Of a DNA stretch of 64,000 nt, positions 1 through 8,496 are shown piece by piece (the stretch's first letter is position 1; the number at the start of each line of letters is the position of its first letter). Below the pieces are notes generated by a model that saw only the letters and a list, made by a program, of their open reading frames with translations, was not told the DNA's origin and did no database searches. Both the position numbers and the translations under genes were made by a program. This stretch comes from JADKCL01 sp046329055 (GTDB lineage: Bacteria; Bacteroidota; Bacteroidia; J057; JADKCL01): contig JAXLVK010000009.1 of NCBI GenBank assembly GCA_046329055.1, forward strand, positions 1 to 64,000, given 5' to 3'.

Positions 1-1991
1 CCTTGACGATGTCGGCAAAGCCCCAAAGATTGTTCTCGGTCCTCATGGGAATCAAGGTGATGTGTTCTGGAAAACCCTCCATATCGGCCACGAGGTAATT
101 GACATGAAGGTCATTCAGGAGGAGCAAAACCGTGGCTGTCAAAGACCGAATAGGAGCAGGTTGTGCAATGGGATTGGGCGTATTGCGTTTGATCCCTCCT
201 AGCTTGGCTCCGGGGAACCTTGCAAATGATGAATTTGTCCCAGTGAAGTCCGCACCCCGCAAGTCAGCAATTTCAAAATCCGTTCCTGCCAGGTCGGCGC
301 CTTGGAAATTCGCATTTTGGAGGTTGCAGCCGGTGAAGTCCACCCCTCTCAAGTTGGCACCAGCGAAGTTTGCACCCTCGAAGTTGCTGTGAATGAACAC
401 GCTCCACTTGAGGTCAGCGACCGCTGCATCGAGGCCGTGGGCATCCATGGCGGCATATCCAAGATAAGGATATTGCTTTCCACGCCAGGACATCCCATCC
501 AACCTGCCTAGGCTCACCGCCATGTTCCCCTTCAAATTGTCCCCGCGCAAGGCGTTGAGCCAAGGGCTGCCGGATGCCTTGAACCGCGACCAATTGTAAA
601 CATAGCCCCCGTTCTCGACCCATTCCCAATGTTTCTGCAGTTGTTGCTGCCTTTTTGTAATCCAGTGCCTGCTCAACGAGGCATTCTTGCGTTGGATCCA
701 GTCTTTGTTGAATTCACAAGGTCGCGCGCGTTGCCCACAGAGTGGAAATTCCTCCGCCAATTCGAAGCTGTAGGCCTCCATCGTTTGCCAATTCCAAAAG
801 GCCCTAGAACCGTAATAAAGGATTGGGACATTCTGGGGTTGGGCGGGCATGAACATTTTCCGCCGTTCCACCAACGCCAACCGCGCAATCAGGAATTCCA
901 GATAAGTCCCAACGTCCACGAGATAGCCTTCGCCGTAGTGGACCTGCCCCAGTTTTCCGATGTGTAGGCATGGGTCCGGTGTTTCTGAAAGGAGCAAAAT
1001 CGCCTGTTGCTCACGACTGAATCGGTCGAAGATCCTCAGTTTTGATTGAAACTCCACCGATGAGAGGGTTTGATCCAAGTATTGCAGCTGATACATCGGT
1101 TGTTTGGGTTGCATGACCGAAGCCTCAGCGAGTCCGCCATCATCCAACAGCCGCTCAAGGGGCTGCAACATCACGATTCCATCCTCACCCTTAAGGGGAC
1201 TTGCGGACCAGTCCCATGACAAGGGAGACTCTTCGGGAACGTCTCGAAGTGGGTCATATTGTGGGTTGTCAGTCTTGATCCAGCGGAGTTGAAGGCCATT
1301 GGTCTGCTGATAGAATACTTTCAAGGCAGCAGGTAACGCGTATCCCAACAAGCGCTCAGCAGCCTCGATTTCGGACGTGGACACCGGCGGAAATTGATGG
1401 TAATTCAGCACCACAGTCATCGGACTCTCCTTGAGGTCATTGACCATCGAGTCAAATCTCTCAAGGTAATCCTCAAGGGCATGTGGTAGCGGGGGCTTTT
1501 CTCCGATGATCTTGAAATGTTCCCTATCCGTTAATCCAAATTGGTCCTTGAAGGAAATGTCTTCCTCCTCCGTGATGTCCAATGATTCCAAAACAAATAC
1601 CTCCACATCCGCGCGCAGCTCAAGTCCATCCATGAACTCAATGCGGGTGCCCAAGCGGAATTTGAATTCCTGATGCGAGGGAATTGCGCCCGATGGAATT
1701 GGAAAACGAAAGGCGAATTCATCTTGTCCTTTTGCCGGGATGGTGTTCGCCAAGGGCACATTTATTTGCCAAAATCCCGTCTCCGACCACTTTTCCCGCC
1801 CATTCTTGACCTTGCATTCCGTTCGAATCAGGTTCAGGTCCATCAGGATGGGCACCATTTCCTTCGTGCCCGCCTGCCACCAATTTCCCTTTGATGTCGT
1901 CGTCATGCTCCAAATAGGCATCCTCAAGGCGCAGCTGCAGTTGCGGGATTGGGACTCTTATGCGGGGGTTTTCGTTTTCGGGAGTGTCCAT
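1..1991 (-). CDS. SUKH + pentapeptide-repeat protein, copy 1 (partial, one frameshift)
   Basis: Homologous along its length to the protein at 5033-6940; it runs off the left edge of the window. It starts at ATG 1991 (MDTPENENPRIRVPIPQ, matching MDTPEIDNPLGIRVPVPQ of the paralogue). Reading then has to shift by one base near 1869-1874 (C run on the plus strand) to enter the long frame, which stays open to base 1. Removing one base restores the join. An internal ATG at 1858 could start the long frame if the shift is real. Visible parts are a beta-rich N-terminus, a SUKH (SMI1/KNR4) segment and A(D/N)LxG pentapeptides (450-230). After the pentapeptides it continues with a C-terminal part (NDLHVNYLV...) that is frameshifted away in copy 2. 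SUKH proteins are known immunity proteins of toxin systems; that role here is inference. Confidence 0.75.
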
Positions 1992-2037
1992 GCTGCTTGT
2001 GGTGTTAATGTTTTTTATATATCGGCTAGCGAATATG

Positions 2038-2068
2038 CGAAGGTAGGGATTGGAGATGGGTTTGGCAA
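2038..2068 (-). promoter_or_regulatory. Promoter of SUKH/pentapeptide copy 1
   Basis: On the minus strand a TTG (2068-2066) is followed after 20 bases by TACCTTCG (2045-2038), 46 bases before ATG 1991. Geometry matches the Bacteroidota -33 TTG / -7 TAnnTTTG promoter with one base off consensus. The same layout and spacing recur in front of the paralogue at 6940, where the box is a full TATCTTTG. Confidence 0.5.
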
Positions 2069-2081
2069 TCGCGAAATTGCC
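2064..2081. promoter_or_regulatory. Inverted repeat overlapping the -33 element (copy 1)
   Basis: ggcaatcgcgaaattgcc has 6-bp arms ggcaat/attgcc. It lies 73 bases upstream of ATG 1991 and is repeated base for base at 7013-7030, again 73 bases upstream of the paralogue's ATG. It covers the -33 TTG, so a repressor or activator site is plausible. It also sits just before the divergent plus-strand gene at 2087. Confidence 0.45.
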
Positions 2082-2086
2082 TCTCG

Positions 2087-2589
2087 ATGTACAGCATGAA
2101 GCATCACCGATTGAGAAAGGCAGCAATCGATGTCAGCCTGCGGGCGGTCGCTAAGCCGATGGAGCGGTGGAATCCTTCAGGGAAGGTGTTGCTTTCCAGA
2201 CTCTTGGATGAGGCAGCGCCTGATGAGGCGGTGGGGGTGCTTGGGGCGGAATTGCCAGTGTTCGAATGCAAGGCAGATGGAACCTACTGCTTGGTTACGA
2301 CTGAGAGAATCCTTTCACGAAACGCTAATGGAAATTGGGAGCAGGCCCGGATCGAGGAGGCTTGACCGGATAACATGTGCTGGTTCTGTCCGGGAGAATT
2401 GGCATGACTCCAAAGGTGGAGTTGGGGTGTATTGAACGCATCGAGTTTGCCCGACATGATGGATCGAGAATCAGTCTTGACGGGTTTCCTTATGGATCCT
2501 ATTTTGCGACCATGCTGATCTACAATTTGTTGAGCTTCCAAAGACATGGGCGGTGGTATGTGGATCCTAAGCAGGATTTTGTTGCATGA
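2087..2589 (+). CDS. Small hypothetical protein, possibly bacterial PH-like (split by a frameshift)
   Basis: Two open stretches in different frames appear to be one gene: 2087-2365 (ends ...LVTTERILSRNANGNWEQARIEEA) and ~2377-2589 (...LGCIERIEFARHDGSRISLDG...). The order, a 'LVTTERIL' strand followed by 'IERIEF..DGS.ISLDGFP', resembles bacterial PH-like/YokE-type domains, which bind surfaces or partners rather than catalyse. The shift lies between about 2350 and 2376. A second ATG at 2096 is an alternative start. It is divergent from the SUKH/pentapeptide gene, sharing a 95-bp spacer, and its stop overlaps the next possible start by ATGA at 2586. The fold call is from pattern only; function is unknown. 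Confidence 0.45.
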
Positions 2590-2679
2590 ATCGACTTGAA
2601 TTGTGGTGGATCATCTCATGCCTCTTCTTGGATGGCTGCGGACGAGAGGCGATGGGGCGGAATTCACTAATTTTGCACA

Positions 2680-3131
2680 ATGGAATCAATCAACTTCCTC
2701 AACCTCTACCAGCGCTCCAATGCCGTGGTTCCAGAACTAGTGGACCTTTTCTCCATACTGATGGGGGCCTTTATCAGATGTTCTGCTCGAAATTGGTGAA
2801 GGTCGCGGACGTAGAACTCGAGGATTGCTCCCCATTGCTTGGCGGGATTTCGGATCTGTTATCGCGACATGAACGATTGACAATTCAAGAGGTGCGGAGT
2901 ACCTACGATTGCGGCTTCCGCATATTGCTATCTGAGGGATATGTTGTTGTACTCGATTCGGTTCCAAGTAGCTACTCGGATCAGAGTGAACAGATATTTT
3001 GGGTGATCTCCGAAGCGGACCAGGAAGCATTCGTTGCGGAGTTGAGAGAAATGGAGGCGATGGAGGTGTTGGGTTTTGCTACAGAATCTGAGGTGGAATC
3101 TTCTGAACTGAATCCAAGCAACCCAATATGA
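2680..3131 (+). CDS. Hypothetical protein (one-base frameshift in a G run)
   Basis: The natural protein seems to start at ATG 2680 (MESINFLNLYQRSNAVV...). That frame stops at 2797, but with one extra G in the five-G run at 2763-2767 it joins smoothly to the downstream frame (GLYQMFCSKLVKVADVELED...) and ends at 3131, about 150 residues. As written, the downstream frame is also open from 2586, where ATG overlaps the preceding stop and encodes a lipobox-like start (ISCLFLDGC); that 181-residue reading cannot be excluded. The C-terminal half is acidic and soluble-looking. Its stop overlaps the ATG of the following lipoprotein. Family not recognised. Confidence 0.45.
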
Positions 3132-3547
3132 AAAATCAGATTTCCCATTTGACAACAAGAACGATGCTCCTCCTTCCCGTCCTTGCCTTGACGATTTTGC
3201 AGGGCTGTCAGGGGAATGGATTTTGCATTGATACCGACGCATTGATCCTCTGCGCGGAAAGCGGAGAGGTGGGGCGGATAGATGTTCAGGTAGGGTACAA
3301 TGCCGGGATGTCGATTCATCGCCTGCGGGCTGAGAAGGGCGAGCAATGCGTTTCACTTGTGCATCCGCCTGCAACGTATGTGTTGGATTCCTCGGGGGGA
3401 ATTTTTTCCGCAGAGGGGAAGTTGTTGCCGCGGACGCATTACCGGTTTTCGCATAGTCGAGGCGGGGATGCCGGGATGGCGGTGGTGGAGTTTGAGACGG
3501 ATTCGTTGGGGCAGGTTGTTGGGGAACTTGGGTTTTCGTGTCGGTGA
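3128..3547 (+). CDS. Hypothetical lipoprotein
   Basis: 139 residues with a signal peptide (TRTMLLLPVLALTILQGC) whose lipobox LQGC predicts lipid attachment at Cys27 and export. The mature part is about 110 residues, rich in beta-type residues, and ends GELGFSC. Its ATG overlaps the stop of the previous gene by four bases, suggesting coupled translation. No known family recognised. Given its neighbours (SUKH proteins, other small lipoproteins, RHS toxins) a role as an immunity-type lipoprotein is possible but unproven. Confidence 0.6.
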   Translation: MKNQISHLTTRTMLLLPVLALTILQGCQGNGFCIDTDALILCAESGEVGRIDVQVGYNAGMSIHRLRAEKGEQCVSLVHPPATYVLDSSGGIFSAEGKLLPRTHYRFSHSRGGDAGMAVVEFETDSLGQVVGELGFSCR

Positions 3548-3574
3548 AGGGGATTTTTGGTATTTTCAGGGCGT

Positions 3575-3874
3575 ATGAGAGGGAACGGTCGCGTCAACGT
3601 GGATATCAACAACATGGTGGACAAGGAGCGGGTGCTATTGTCCTGGGAGAGTGCCCTGCTTGATTCCTTGGCCAGGCAGATTCGGTTGCAGGAAGGGATG
3701 AAAATTGCTGATTATGAGGACGATGTCGATTCCGAAGGTAAGCGGGATGACCTGGTTGCCGAGGGGATTGTGGAGCGGAATGAAACTGGGATTGAGGTGC
3801 TTGCGGAATGGAGATGGCTCTGTAGGATTGATTTTCGGAGTTTGAGGAATGCGTCGGAGAGAGGGGAGGGGTGA
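3575..3874 (+). CDS. Small hypothetical protein
   Basis: 99 residues from ATG 3575; a TTG at 3557 is less likely. Highly charged, no signal peptide or membrane segment, so probably cytoplasmic. The first ~50 bases of the gene (NGRVNVDINNMVDKER) recur in altered form at about 7070-7115, where they are fused to the end of the CPBP gene, showing that this gene belonged to a duplicated block. The stop lies 13 bases before the CPBP gene. No function recognised. Confidence 0.45.
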   Translation: MRGNGRVNVDINNMVDKERVLLSWESALLDSLARQIRLQEGMKIADYEDDVDSEGKRDDLVAEGIVERNETGIEVLAEWRWLCRIDFRSLRNASERGEG

Positions 3875-3889
3875 TCCACCTTGAAGAGC

Positions 3890-4558
3890 ATGAACCATTC
3901 GAATCACACAAGCTGGGTCGATATCTTGAAGCAAATCGTGGTTCCCTTGTTGGCAACGATGGTATTTGCGCTATTTCAGGGAGCGATCGCTTACTTCCTG
4001 ATGGAGGCTGACGTTCCGCCGGATTGGCGTCTATTGGGATACGGGCTTGCTGGAATTGTCCTGTTCGGAGGTATCTACCTTCGCTGGATGAGGCGAAAGG
4101 AGCATTTCAAGCTTTCATGGCCGCTAGTTGGAATCTCATTGATCGTGGTGCTTGTCTTGTCCGTTCTGGACAGGGGGGTGGCGCAGATTTGGTCATCCTT
4201 CACAGGCATCGGCCAGGAACTGTCCCTAGAGGTGATGGATCGCCCCGGGCCCAGCCTCATCATTCTCATCGTCAGTATCTTGATGTTGCCGATTCTTGAG
4301 GAGCTGTTTTTCAGGGGAGTCCTTCTGGGATTCGACTTTGTGCGGCGAAACCGACCCCTCTTGTCAATTCTTGTGACTTCGCTCTGCTTCAGCAGCATCC
4401 ACCTGTCGTTGTATTTTCCGCTTGAATCCGTCCCTGCGGTAGTGGGAGCCTTTATTTTCTCTATCGCATTGTCAACTCTCTATCTTCGAACGGAATCCTT
4501 GCTTCTCGTCATCTTGATGCACATCCTGTACAATTCCCTTTCTTTCATTTCGATTTGA
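3890..4558 (+). CDS. CPBP family intramembrane glutamic endopeptidase
   Basis: 222 residues from ATG 3890; a TTG at 3881 would add three. About six to seven hydrophobic segments. It carries the three conserved CPBP (CAAX protease / bacteriocin-processing) motifs in order: EExxxR at E137-E138 (EELFFRG), FxxxH at H171 (FSSIH) and HxxxN at H211-N215 (HILYN). Family members are membrane proteases related to Rce1 and often accompany bacteriocin or toxin genes as processing or self-protection factors. Here it sits among small lipoproteins and SUKH genes upstream of RHS toxins, which fits that pattern. The last 70 bases are part of an 87-bp block repeated at 7115-7201. Confidence 0.85.
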   Translation: MNHSNHTSWVDILKQIVVPLLATMVFALFQGAIAYFLMEADVPPDWRLLGYGLAGIVLFGGIYLRWMRRKEHFKLSWPLVGISLIVVLVLSVLDRGVAQIWSSFTGIGQELSLEVMDRPGPSLIILIVSILMLPILEELFFRGVLLGFDFVRRNRPLLSILVTSLCFSSIHLSLYFPLESVPAVVGAFIFSIALSTLYLRTESLLLVILMHILYNSLSFISI

Positions 4559-4575
4559 TTGCTGGCGCCGCATGT
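4489..4575. repeat. 87-bp near-identical repeat, copy A
   Basis: Covers the end of the CPBP gene and the first bases after it. It matches 7115-7201 with one mismatch (c 4562 / t 7188). Identity stops sharply on both sides. In copy B the upstream neighbour is the start of the 3575 gene rather than the CPBP body. Confidence 0.95.
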
Positions 4576-4744
4576 GCTTACTATGGGCCGCTGGTATTTG
4601 ACGACTACAAGAACCGATTCAGTGGATTCTTGCTGTTCCCCGAAGTCCTCATTTTGCAAGGGCAGGCACCTCTTTGGCGAGATCGAATTCGAGGATGGTC
4701 GGGTGATGCGCGGCGGCCTGAATGGAGCAGTGCCGCCGCATTAG
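4555..4744 (+). CDS. Short gene or gene remnant after CPBP (frameshifted)
   Basis: TTG at 4555 overlaps the CPBP stop. The frame reads YYGPLVFDDYKNRFSGFLLF, then near 4655-4665 a one-base shift leads into a second protein-like frame (HLFGEIEFEDGRVMRGGLNG...) ending at TAG 4744. Together this would be about 60 residues. It converges on the tail of the SUKH/pentapeptide gene. No family recognised; it may be the stump of a longer gene. Confidence 0.25.
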
Positions 4745-5032
4745 GGCGCTGGCGCGGGCACTGACAGGTAGGGCACGCCGTCGAGGGTATTGGGAGTGGC
4801 GGTGAGCTTGAGGGCATCGTAGTCTGCGATGAGGAGGTGGAATTTGCCGTATTGCAGTTGCTCGCCGACGGTGGCATTTTTCGATTTGCTCGCGGATTTC
4901 GTGGAAGTATGAGTCTAGTTCTTCCTTTTGCCAGATGTCACTGGTCATGATTTCCATGAATGTCCTCCGGCTATCCTCAGACCGCTCCAATATGAATGTG
5001 AAGGGGTCCGGGGAAATCCTGCGATTCCACGG
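4741..5032 (-). pseudogene. Frameshifted C-terminal tail of SUKH/pentapeptide copy 2
   Basis: Copy 1 continues past the pentapeptides with NDLHVNYLVADMEGFP. In copy 2 the same sequence (NYLTVESQDFPGPLHIHI) lies just past the TGA at 5033, in another frame, reachable by adding one A near 5037. Further shifts near 4990 and in the T run 4877-4881 (one extra base needed) connect to EDSRRTFMEIMTSDIWQKEE and then to ATVGEQLQYGKFHLLIADYD, ending at TAA 4741. Three indels in 290 bases point to real decay or a poorly resolved stretch. The tail adds about 95 residues. Confidence 0.5.
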
Positions 5033-6940
5033 TCAAGTAATTGGTTTTAGGTCATTCAGCAAGAGGAGAATGGTGGCATCCGCTGATCGCTTGGGGACCG
5101 ATTGCGGAAAGGGATGAACGGTATCGCGCTTTACCCCATGGAGCCGGGCGCCGGGGAATCTTGCGTACTCAGGATTGGAACCCGTGAAATCGGCGCCTCT
5201 CAGGTCCGCGATCTCGAAGTCGGCTCCTGCGATGTCGGCGCCGTGGAAGTTGGCATTGCGCAGATTGCAGCCTGTGAAGTCCACAAAGCGGAGGTTGGCT
5301 CCCGTGAAATCGGCCCCCTCGAAGTTCGTGTGGATGAACAAGCCGTATCGGAGGTCTGCGGCGACGGCATCCACGCCACGGGCGTCCATGGCGGAGTATC
5401 CCAAGAAGGGCAGGTTGGCTCCCCGCCATGAATAGCCATCCAATCTGCCGAGGCTCTCCACCATGTTTCCATCGCGGTCATGTCCTGTCAGGGTCATGAT
5501 CCATGGTCTGCCGTGAGCCATGAATCTGATCCAGCCTGTGACCCAGCCCCCTGACTCGACCCATGCCCGGTGCGCCTCCATTTGCCGCCACCTTGCCTGT
5601 ACCAACTGGTCGCTGAGCTCGGCATTTTTCAGCCGGAACCATTCCTTGTTGAATTCGCAGGCTCGCGGGAGGACAGTACACTGTGGGAACGCCTCCGCCA
5701 GTTCCATGGTCACCGGCTCCATCGCCTGCCATTCCCAATAGACCTTGGCCCCGTAATAGTAGGTCGGTACCTTCGAGAGCTCCGGGAGCATAAATTCCTT
5801 GCGTTTCCCCACCCATCCCAGCCTGGCAATGAGGAATTCCAGGTAGGTCCCCACGTCCACGATACAACTCGCTCCGGTACTCACTTGCCCCAGTTGCCCG
5901 AGGTGCAGGCTCGAAATGGCTGGGTCGCCCAACATCAAAATGGCCGAACGCTGAACGCTGAACCGGTCAAAAATCCGCAGCCGTTTCTGGAAGTCGATGG
6001 AATTGATTTTTTGATCCAGGTAACGGATCGCAAAGCGCGGGTGATGGGGTTGCGAGACAGCAGCTTCGGCAGCCCCGCCATCATCCATGAGGCGCTCGAG
6101 CGGTAGCAAGAACACGAGGCCATCCTCTCGGTCTTCATTTGCAGGTTGCCAATCCCAGAACAGGGGAGTGCTCTGCGGTCGGTCCCTCTCGGGGTCGTAT
6201 TGCGGATTGTCCTTTCGGATCCATCTGAGCTGCAGACCATTGGTTTGTTGGTAAAATGCCCGAAGGGCCTCTGGGAGATGGAAGCCGATTTTGGTTTCTA
6301 CCTCGGCGATGTCGGCGTCGCGCAGCGGCGAGAAGGTATGGTAATCCAGTACCACCGCTACTGTACTCTCTCTCAATGCCTTCACCATGGCATCGAACCG
6401 GAGCAAGTAGTCCGCGAGCTCATGCGGCCGGAACAATTTGTCGCCCAAAGTCGGGTACCTGTGCCCTCTTCCTGCACCAGTGTTCACCGCCATGGAGGTA
6501 TAGTCCTCGGCAGCATTGTCCAGGTTCTCGTAAATGCAGACCTCCGTCTCGGCCCTCAGGTGCAGTTGGGCATAGGTGCGCAATGTGACCGAAAGGAAAT
6601 GCCTGTACGGCGGACGTGGTGGGAGGGCAACTTCTGGAACGTCAAAGGTGAAGGAGAATTCTTTGCTTTCTCGGGGATCAAGGTAAGCATACTCCGCCTT
6701 GTACTGGCTCCAGAAACCCGTTGGTTGCCAGCTATTGGTCGCCGCGACTGTAGTGTCTGGCACTTGCAATACGAGGTGCAAGTCGAAGCCCTCCACATCG
6801 AAACTTTCCAGCCCTGCAGTGACATGGATCGTTCCCTTGAGATAGTGGCCCTCCTCACCGTGGTCCTTGATCATCCTCAGCTCCATCTGTGGGACAGGGA
6901 CTCTGATGCCGAGGGGGTTGTCGATTTCGGGGGTGTCCAT
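5033..6940 (-). CDS. SUKH + pentapeptide-repeat protein, copy 2
   Basis: 635 residues from ATG 6940, supported by the promoter at 6987-7017 and by the matching start of copy 1. Residues ~1-140 form a beta-rich region resembling an arrestin-type sandwich (weak call). Residues ~190-375 fit SUKH (SMI1/KNR4), with the core IAEVETKIGFHLPEALRAFY then QQTNG at 211-235. Residues ~540-610 are A(D/N)LxG pentapeptide repeats (GADFTGANL, NANFHGADI). The SUKH superfamily is known for immunity proteins against secreted nuclease and RHS/CDI toxins. The RHS loci 3-9 kb downstream make a protective role plausible. No signal peptide, so cytoplasmic. The ORF is cut short by a frameshift at 5033; the lost tail is described separately. 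Confidence 0.8.
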   Translation of the reverse strand: MDTPEIDNPLGIRVPVPQMELRMIKDHGEEGHYLKGTIHVTAGLESFDVEGFDLHLVLQVPDTTVAATNSWQPTGFWSQYKAEYAYLDPRESKEFSFTFDVPEVALPPRPPYRHFLSVTLRTYAQLHLRAETEVCIYENLDNAAEDYTSMAVNTGAGRGHRYPTLGDKLFRPHELADYLLRFDAMVKALRESTVAVVLDYHTFSPLRDADIAEVETKIGFHLPEALRAFYQQTNGLQLRWIRKDNPQYDPERDRPQSTPLFWDWQPANEDREDGLVFLLPLERLMDDGGAAEAAVSQPHHPRFAIRYLDQKINSIDFQKRLRIFDRFSVQRSAILMLGDPAISSLHLGQLGQVSTGASCIVDVGTYLEFLIARLGWVGKRKEFMLPELSKVPTYYYGAKVYWEWQAMEPVTMELAEAFPQCTVLPRACEFNKEWFRLKNAELSDQLVQARWRQMEAHRAWVESGGWVTGWIRFMAHGRPWIMTLTGHDRDGNMVESLGRLDGYSWRGANLPFLGYSAMDARGVDAVAADLRYGLFIHTNFEGADFTGANLRFVDFTGCNLRNANFHGADIAGADFEIADLRGADFTGSNPEYARFPGARLHGVKRDTVHPFPQSVPKRSADATILLLLNDLKPIT

Positions 6941-6986
6941 GGTGTGAGGCGCGAATGTTTTTTATGAGTGATTGAATTGATTGGGG

Positions 6987-7017
6987 CAAAGATAGGCATT
7001 GTGAGTCAGCGAGGCAA
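6987..7017 (-). promoter_or_regulatory. Promoter of SUKH/pentapeptide copy 2
   Basis: Minus strand: TTG (7017-7015), 20 bases, then TATCTTTG (6994-6987), a full match to the Bacteroidota -7 box TAnnTTTG, 46 bases before ATG 6940. Spacing equals that of copy 1. Confidence 0.65.
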
Positions 7018-7030
7018 TCGCGAAATTGCC
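7013..7030. promoter_or_regulatory. Inverted repeat overlapping the -33 element (copy 2)
   Basis: Identical 18-base inverted repeat ggcaatcgcgaaattgcc at the same 73-base distance from the start codon as in copy 1, while much of the surrounding sequence has diverged. Conservation at fixed spacing suggests a bound regulator. Confidence 0.5.
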
Positions 7031-7114
7031 TATAGATGGACAGCCAATCGCATCAAGAATGAATTCCAAGGAGCGGTCGAGTGTACGGTGATTTCAACAA
7101 TATGGTGGATAGGG

Positions 7115-7201
7115 AACGGAATCCTTGCTTCTCGTCATCTTGATGCACATCCTGTACAATTCCCTTTCTTTCATTTCGATTTGATTGTTGGCGCCGCATG
7201 T
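7115..7201. repeat. 87-bp near-identical repeat, copy B (deletion scar)
   Basis: Matches 4489-4575 with one mismatch. Immediately upstream (about 7070-7114) is a diverged copy of the start of the 3575 gene. The joint lies in a short shared sequence (aacgg here and at 4489; agcgg at ~3621), so the stretch looks like a duplicated block that lost roughly 870 bases by short-homology deletion. Confidence 0.85.
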
Positions 7202-7232
7202 CATAGATTGTGAAGATTGATTGAGTTGCATC

Positions 7233-7649
7233 ATGAAATTTAGGAGCTTTTGGTGTACTGCTCAGGCTATTAGCTTGGCGGTGTTGTTTTCGGCCTCGTT
7301 GTTCGCAGCAGTTGCACTCAAGGGGCAGGCAGGCCCATCTTTTGTGCTGATGAGCGGCTTCGAGGGGAGTCACCTGAAAGTGCTGCTGAATGGGATTGCT
7401 GTATTCGAGGACAGTGTGCAAGCGGAGAGGGGCTTTCATGATCCTGTATTCTCCTGCAAATTGCCTCGGAAAAACCCCAAGAACTACTTGGAGATTTTCT
7501 GCAACGGCAAGCAAGTGATGAATTTGCCGATCAATATGAAGGTCATCCGTCGAAATTTCGTGCTGATGGTAGAGGCGGTTGAGAGGGATTCGAGAATCCT
7601 CGCAATATGGTACACGATCAGGGATCGGAGGGAAAGGATTGCGTTATGA
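7233..7649 (+). CDS. Secreted hypothetical protein, possible orphan immunity-like protein
   Basis: 138 residues from ATG 7233 (TTG at 7221 possible). A signal peptide (AISLAVLFSASLFAAVALKG) predicts export. The mature part follows the same pattern as the domains at 8035-8487 and in the second half of 15031-15768: an FxGxF-type strand, a V..NG..VF strand, a central loop, a conserved P, then a terminal strand. The match is weaker than between those two. The latter gene follows an RHS toxin directly, so this one may be an unlinked immunity-type protein; that is inference. Confidence 0.5.
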   Translation: MKFRSFWCTAQAISLAVLFSASLFAAVALKGQAGPSFVLMSGFEGSHLKVLLNGIAVFEDSVQAERGFHDPVFSCKLPRKNPKNYLEIFCNGKQVMNLPINMKVIRRNFVLMVEAVERDSRILAIWYTIRDRRERIAL

Positions 7650-7731
7650 TGGCCTAGGCCATTGGAAATGGACGGAGAGTCGTTGAAGGGCAATAGAAAA
7701 TGCCTATCTTGGTTCAAGAAATGTGCAGAGA

Positions 7732-8034
7732 ATGTCCCCAGAGGAAAAACTCTACCAATTGATCGAAGTCGAAGACAGTTTCCTCGTTCGTTTGCGAATG
7801 GGGGACGGTTTCGATCAAGTGGCCTTTGCGGAACTCATCCACTGCATCTGGGAGCTGAAAGAGAAATATGCTGGCAAGGAGTTCATCCCCAAGCGGGTTG
7901 CCTATTGTTTGGTTGAATTGCCTTCGATCATGTTGGGCTGTCTTGGTCCGTCGTATCAAGTGGACGTTCGGAATGAAATTCAAAAGGCTGCAGTAGAATT
8001 GGATTATGCGATCAGTTCATTTCTAGGAGGTTGA
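7732..8034 (+). CDS. Small hypothetical cytoplasmic protein
   Basis: 100 residues from ATG 7732 (MSPEEKLYQLIEVEDSF); GTG 7723 would add three. Predicted mostly helical, acidic, no signal peptide. Its stop is followed directly by the ATG of the next gene (tgaatg), so the two are almost certainly co-translated. Size and helical pattern recall small immunity-type proteins, but no family was recognised. Confidence 0.55.
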   Translation: MSPEEKLYQLIEVEDSFLVRLRMGDGFDQVAFAELIHCIWELKEKYAGKEFIPKRVAYCLVELPSIMLGCLGPSYQVDVRNEIQKAAVELDYAISSFLGG

Positions 8035-8487
8035 ATGAAACGATTCATGCAAAAACCAAATAAGAGGCCATTTCGAATCCATCTCGTCTTCATCCCCATT
8101 TTCATTGTGGTCCTTGGTGGCTGCGCTGCTTCGGATTTGGATGTCGAGATCCATTACGTCGATGAAGCGGATGCCAGGATGAGCGTGAGGTGCCAAGACA
8201 GCATCAATGTGGCCTTTGAGGGTGGTTTTCAAGGGGATACGGTCCAGGTAACAAGCGGCGGACAGGTGATGTTTGGACAACGACTCAAGACGGAACTCAG
8301 CTTGGGTCTGGCGAAGGTCGTCCGAATTCCCAAGGTGCCGGGTATGGATTTGCTGATGGAAATCAATGGATTGCGTGCGAAAGTGATTGAGTGGCCGGAT
8401 GGCTATTGTCAGATGCGGGTCAATTATCACAAAAGTGATCGTAAGTTGGAGGTTGTATTCACCAATCAGCTTTTGGTTTACTTTTGA
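8035..8487 (+). CDS. Lipoprotein with the same domain as the RHS-linked lipoprotein at 15031
   Basis: 150 residues. Signal peptide with lipobox LGGC (FIPIFIVVLGGCAAS) predicts a lipid-anchored envelope protein. The mature part aligns with residues ~150-245 of the protein at 15031: VAFEGGFQGDTVQVTSGG with FFSGNFSEQDSFVISNGD, then QVMF/QVLF, GLAKVVRIP/GISKVLNIP, and LEVVFTN/LSIYLTN near the end. The 15031 gene lies just behind an RHS toxin gene, so this gene is a candidate stand-alone immunity relative. It begins right at the stop of the gene at 7732. Confidence 0.65.
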   Translation: MKRFMQKPNKRPFRIHLVFIPIFIVVLGGCAASDLDVEIHYVDEADARMSVRCQDSINVAFEGGFQGDTVQVTSGGQVMFGQRLKTELSLGLAKVVRIPKVPGMDLLMEINGLRAKVIEWPDGYCQMRVNYHKSDRKLEVVFTNQLLVYF

Positions 8488-8496
8488 TGGAAAGCC

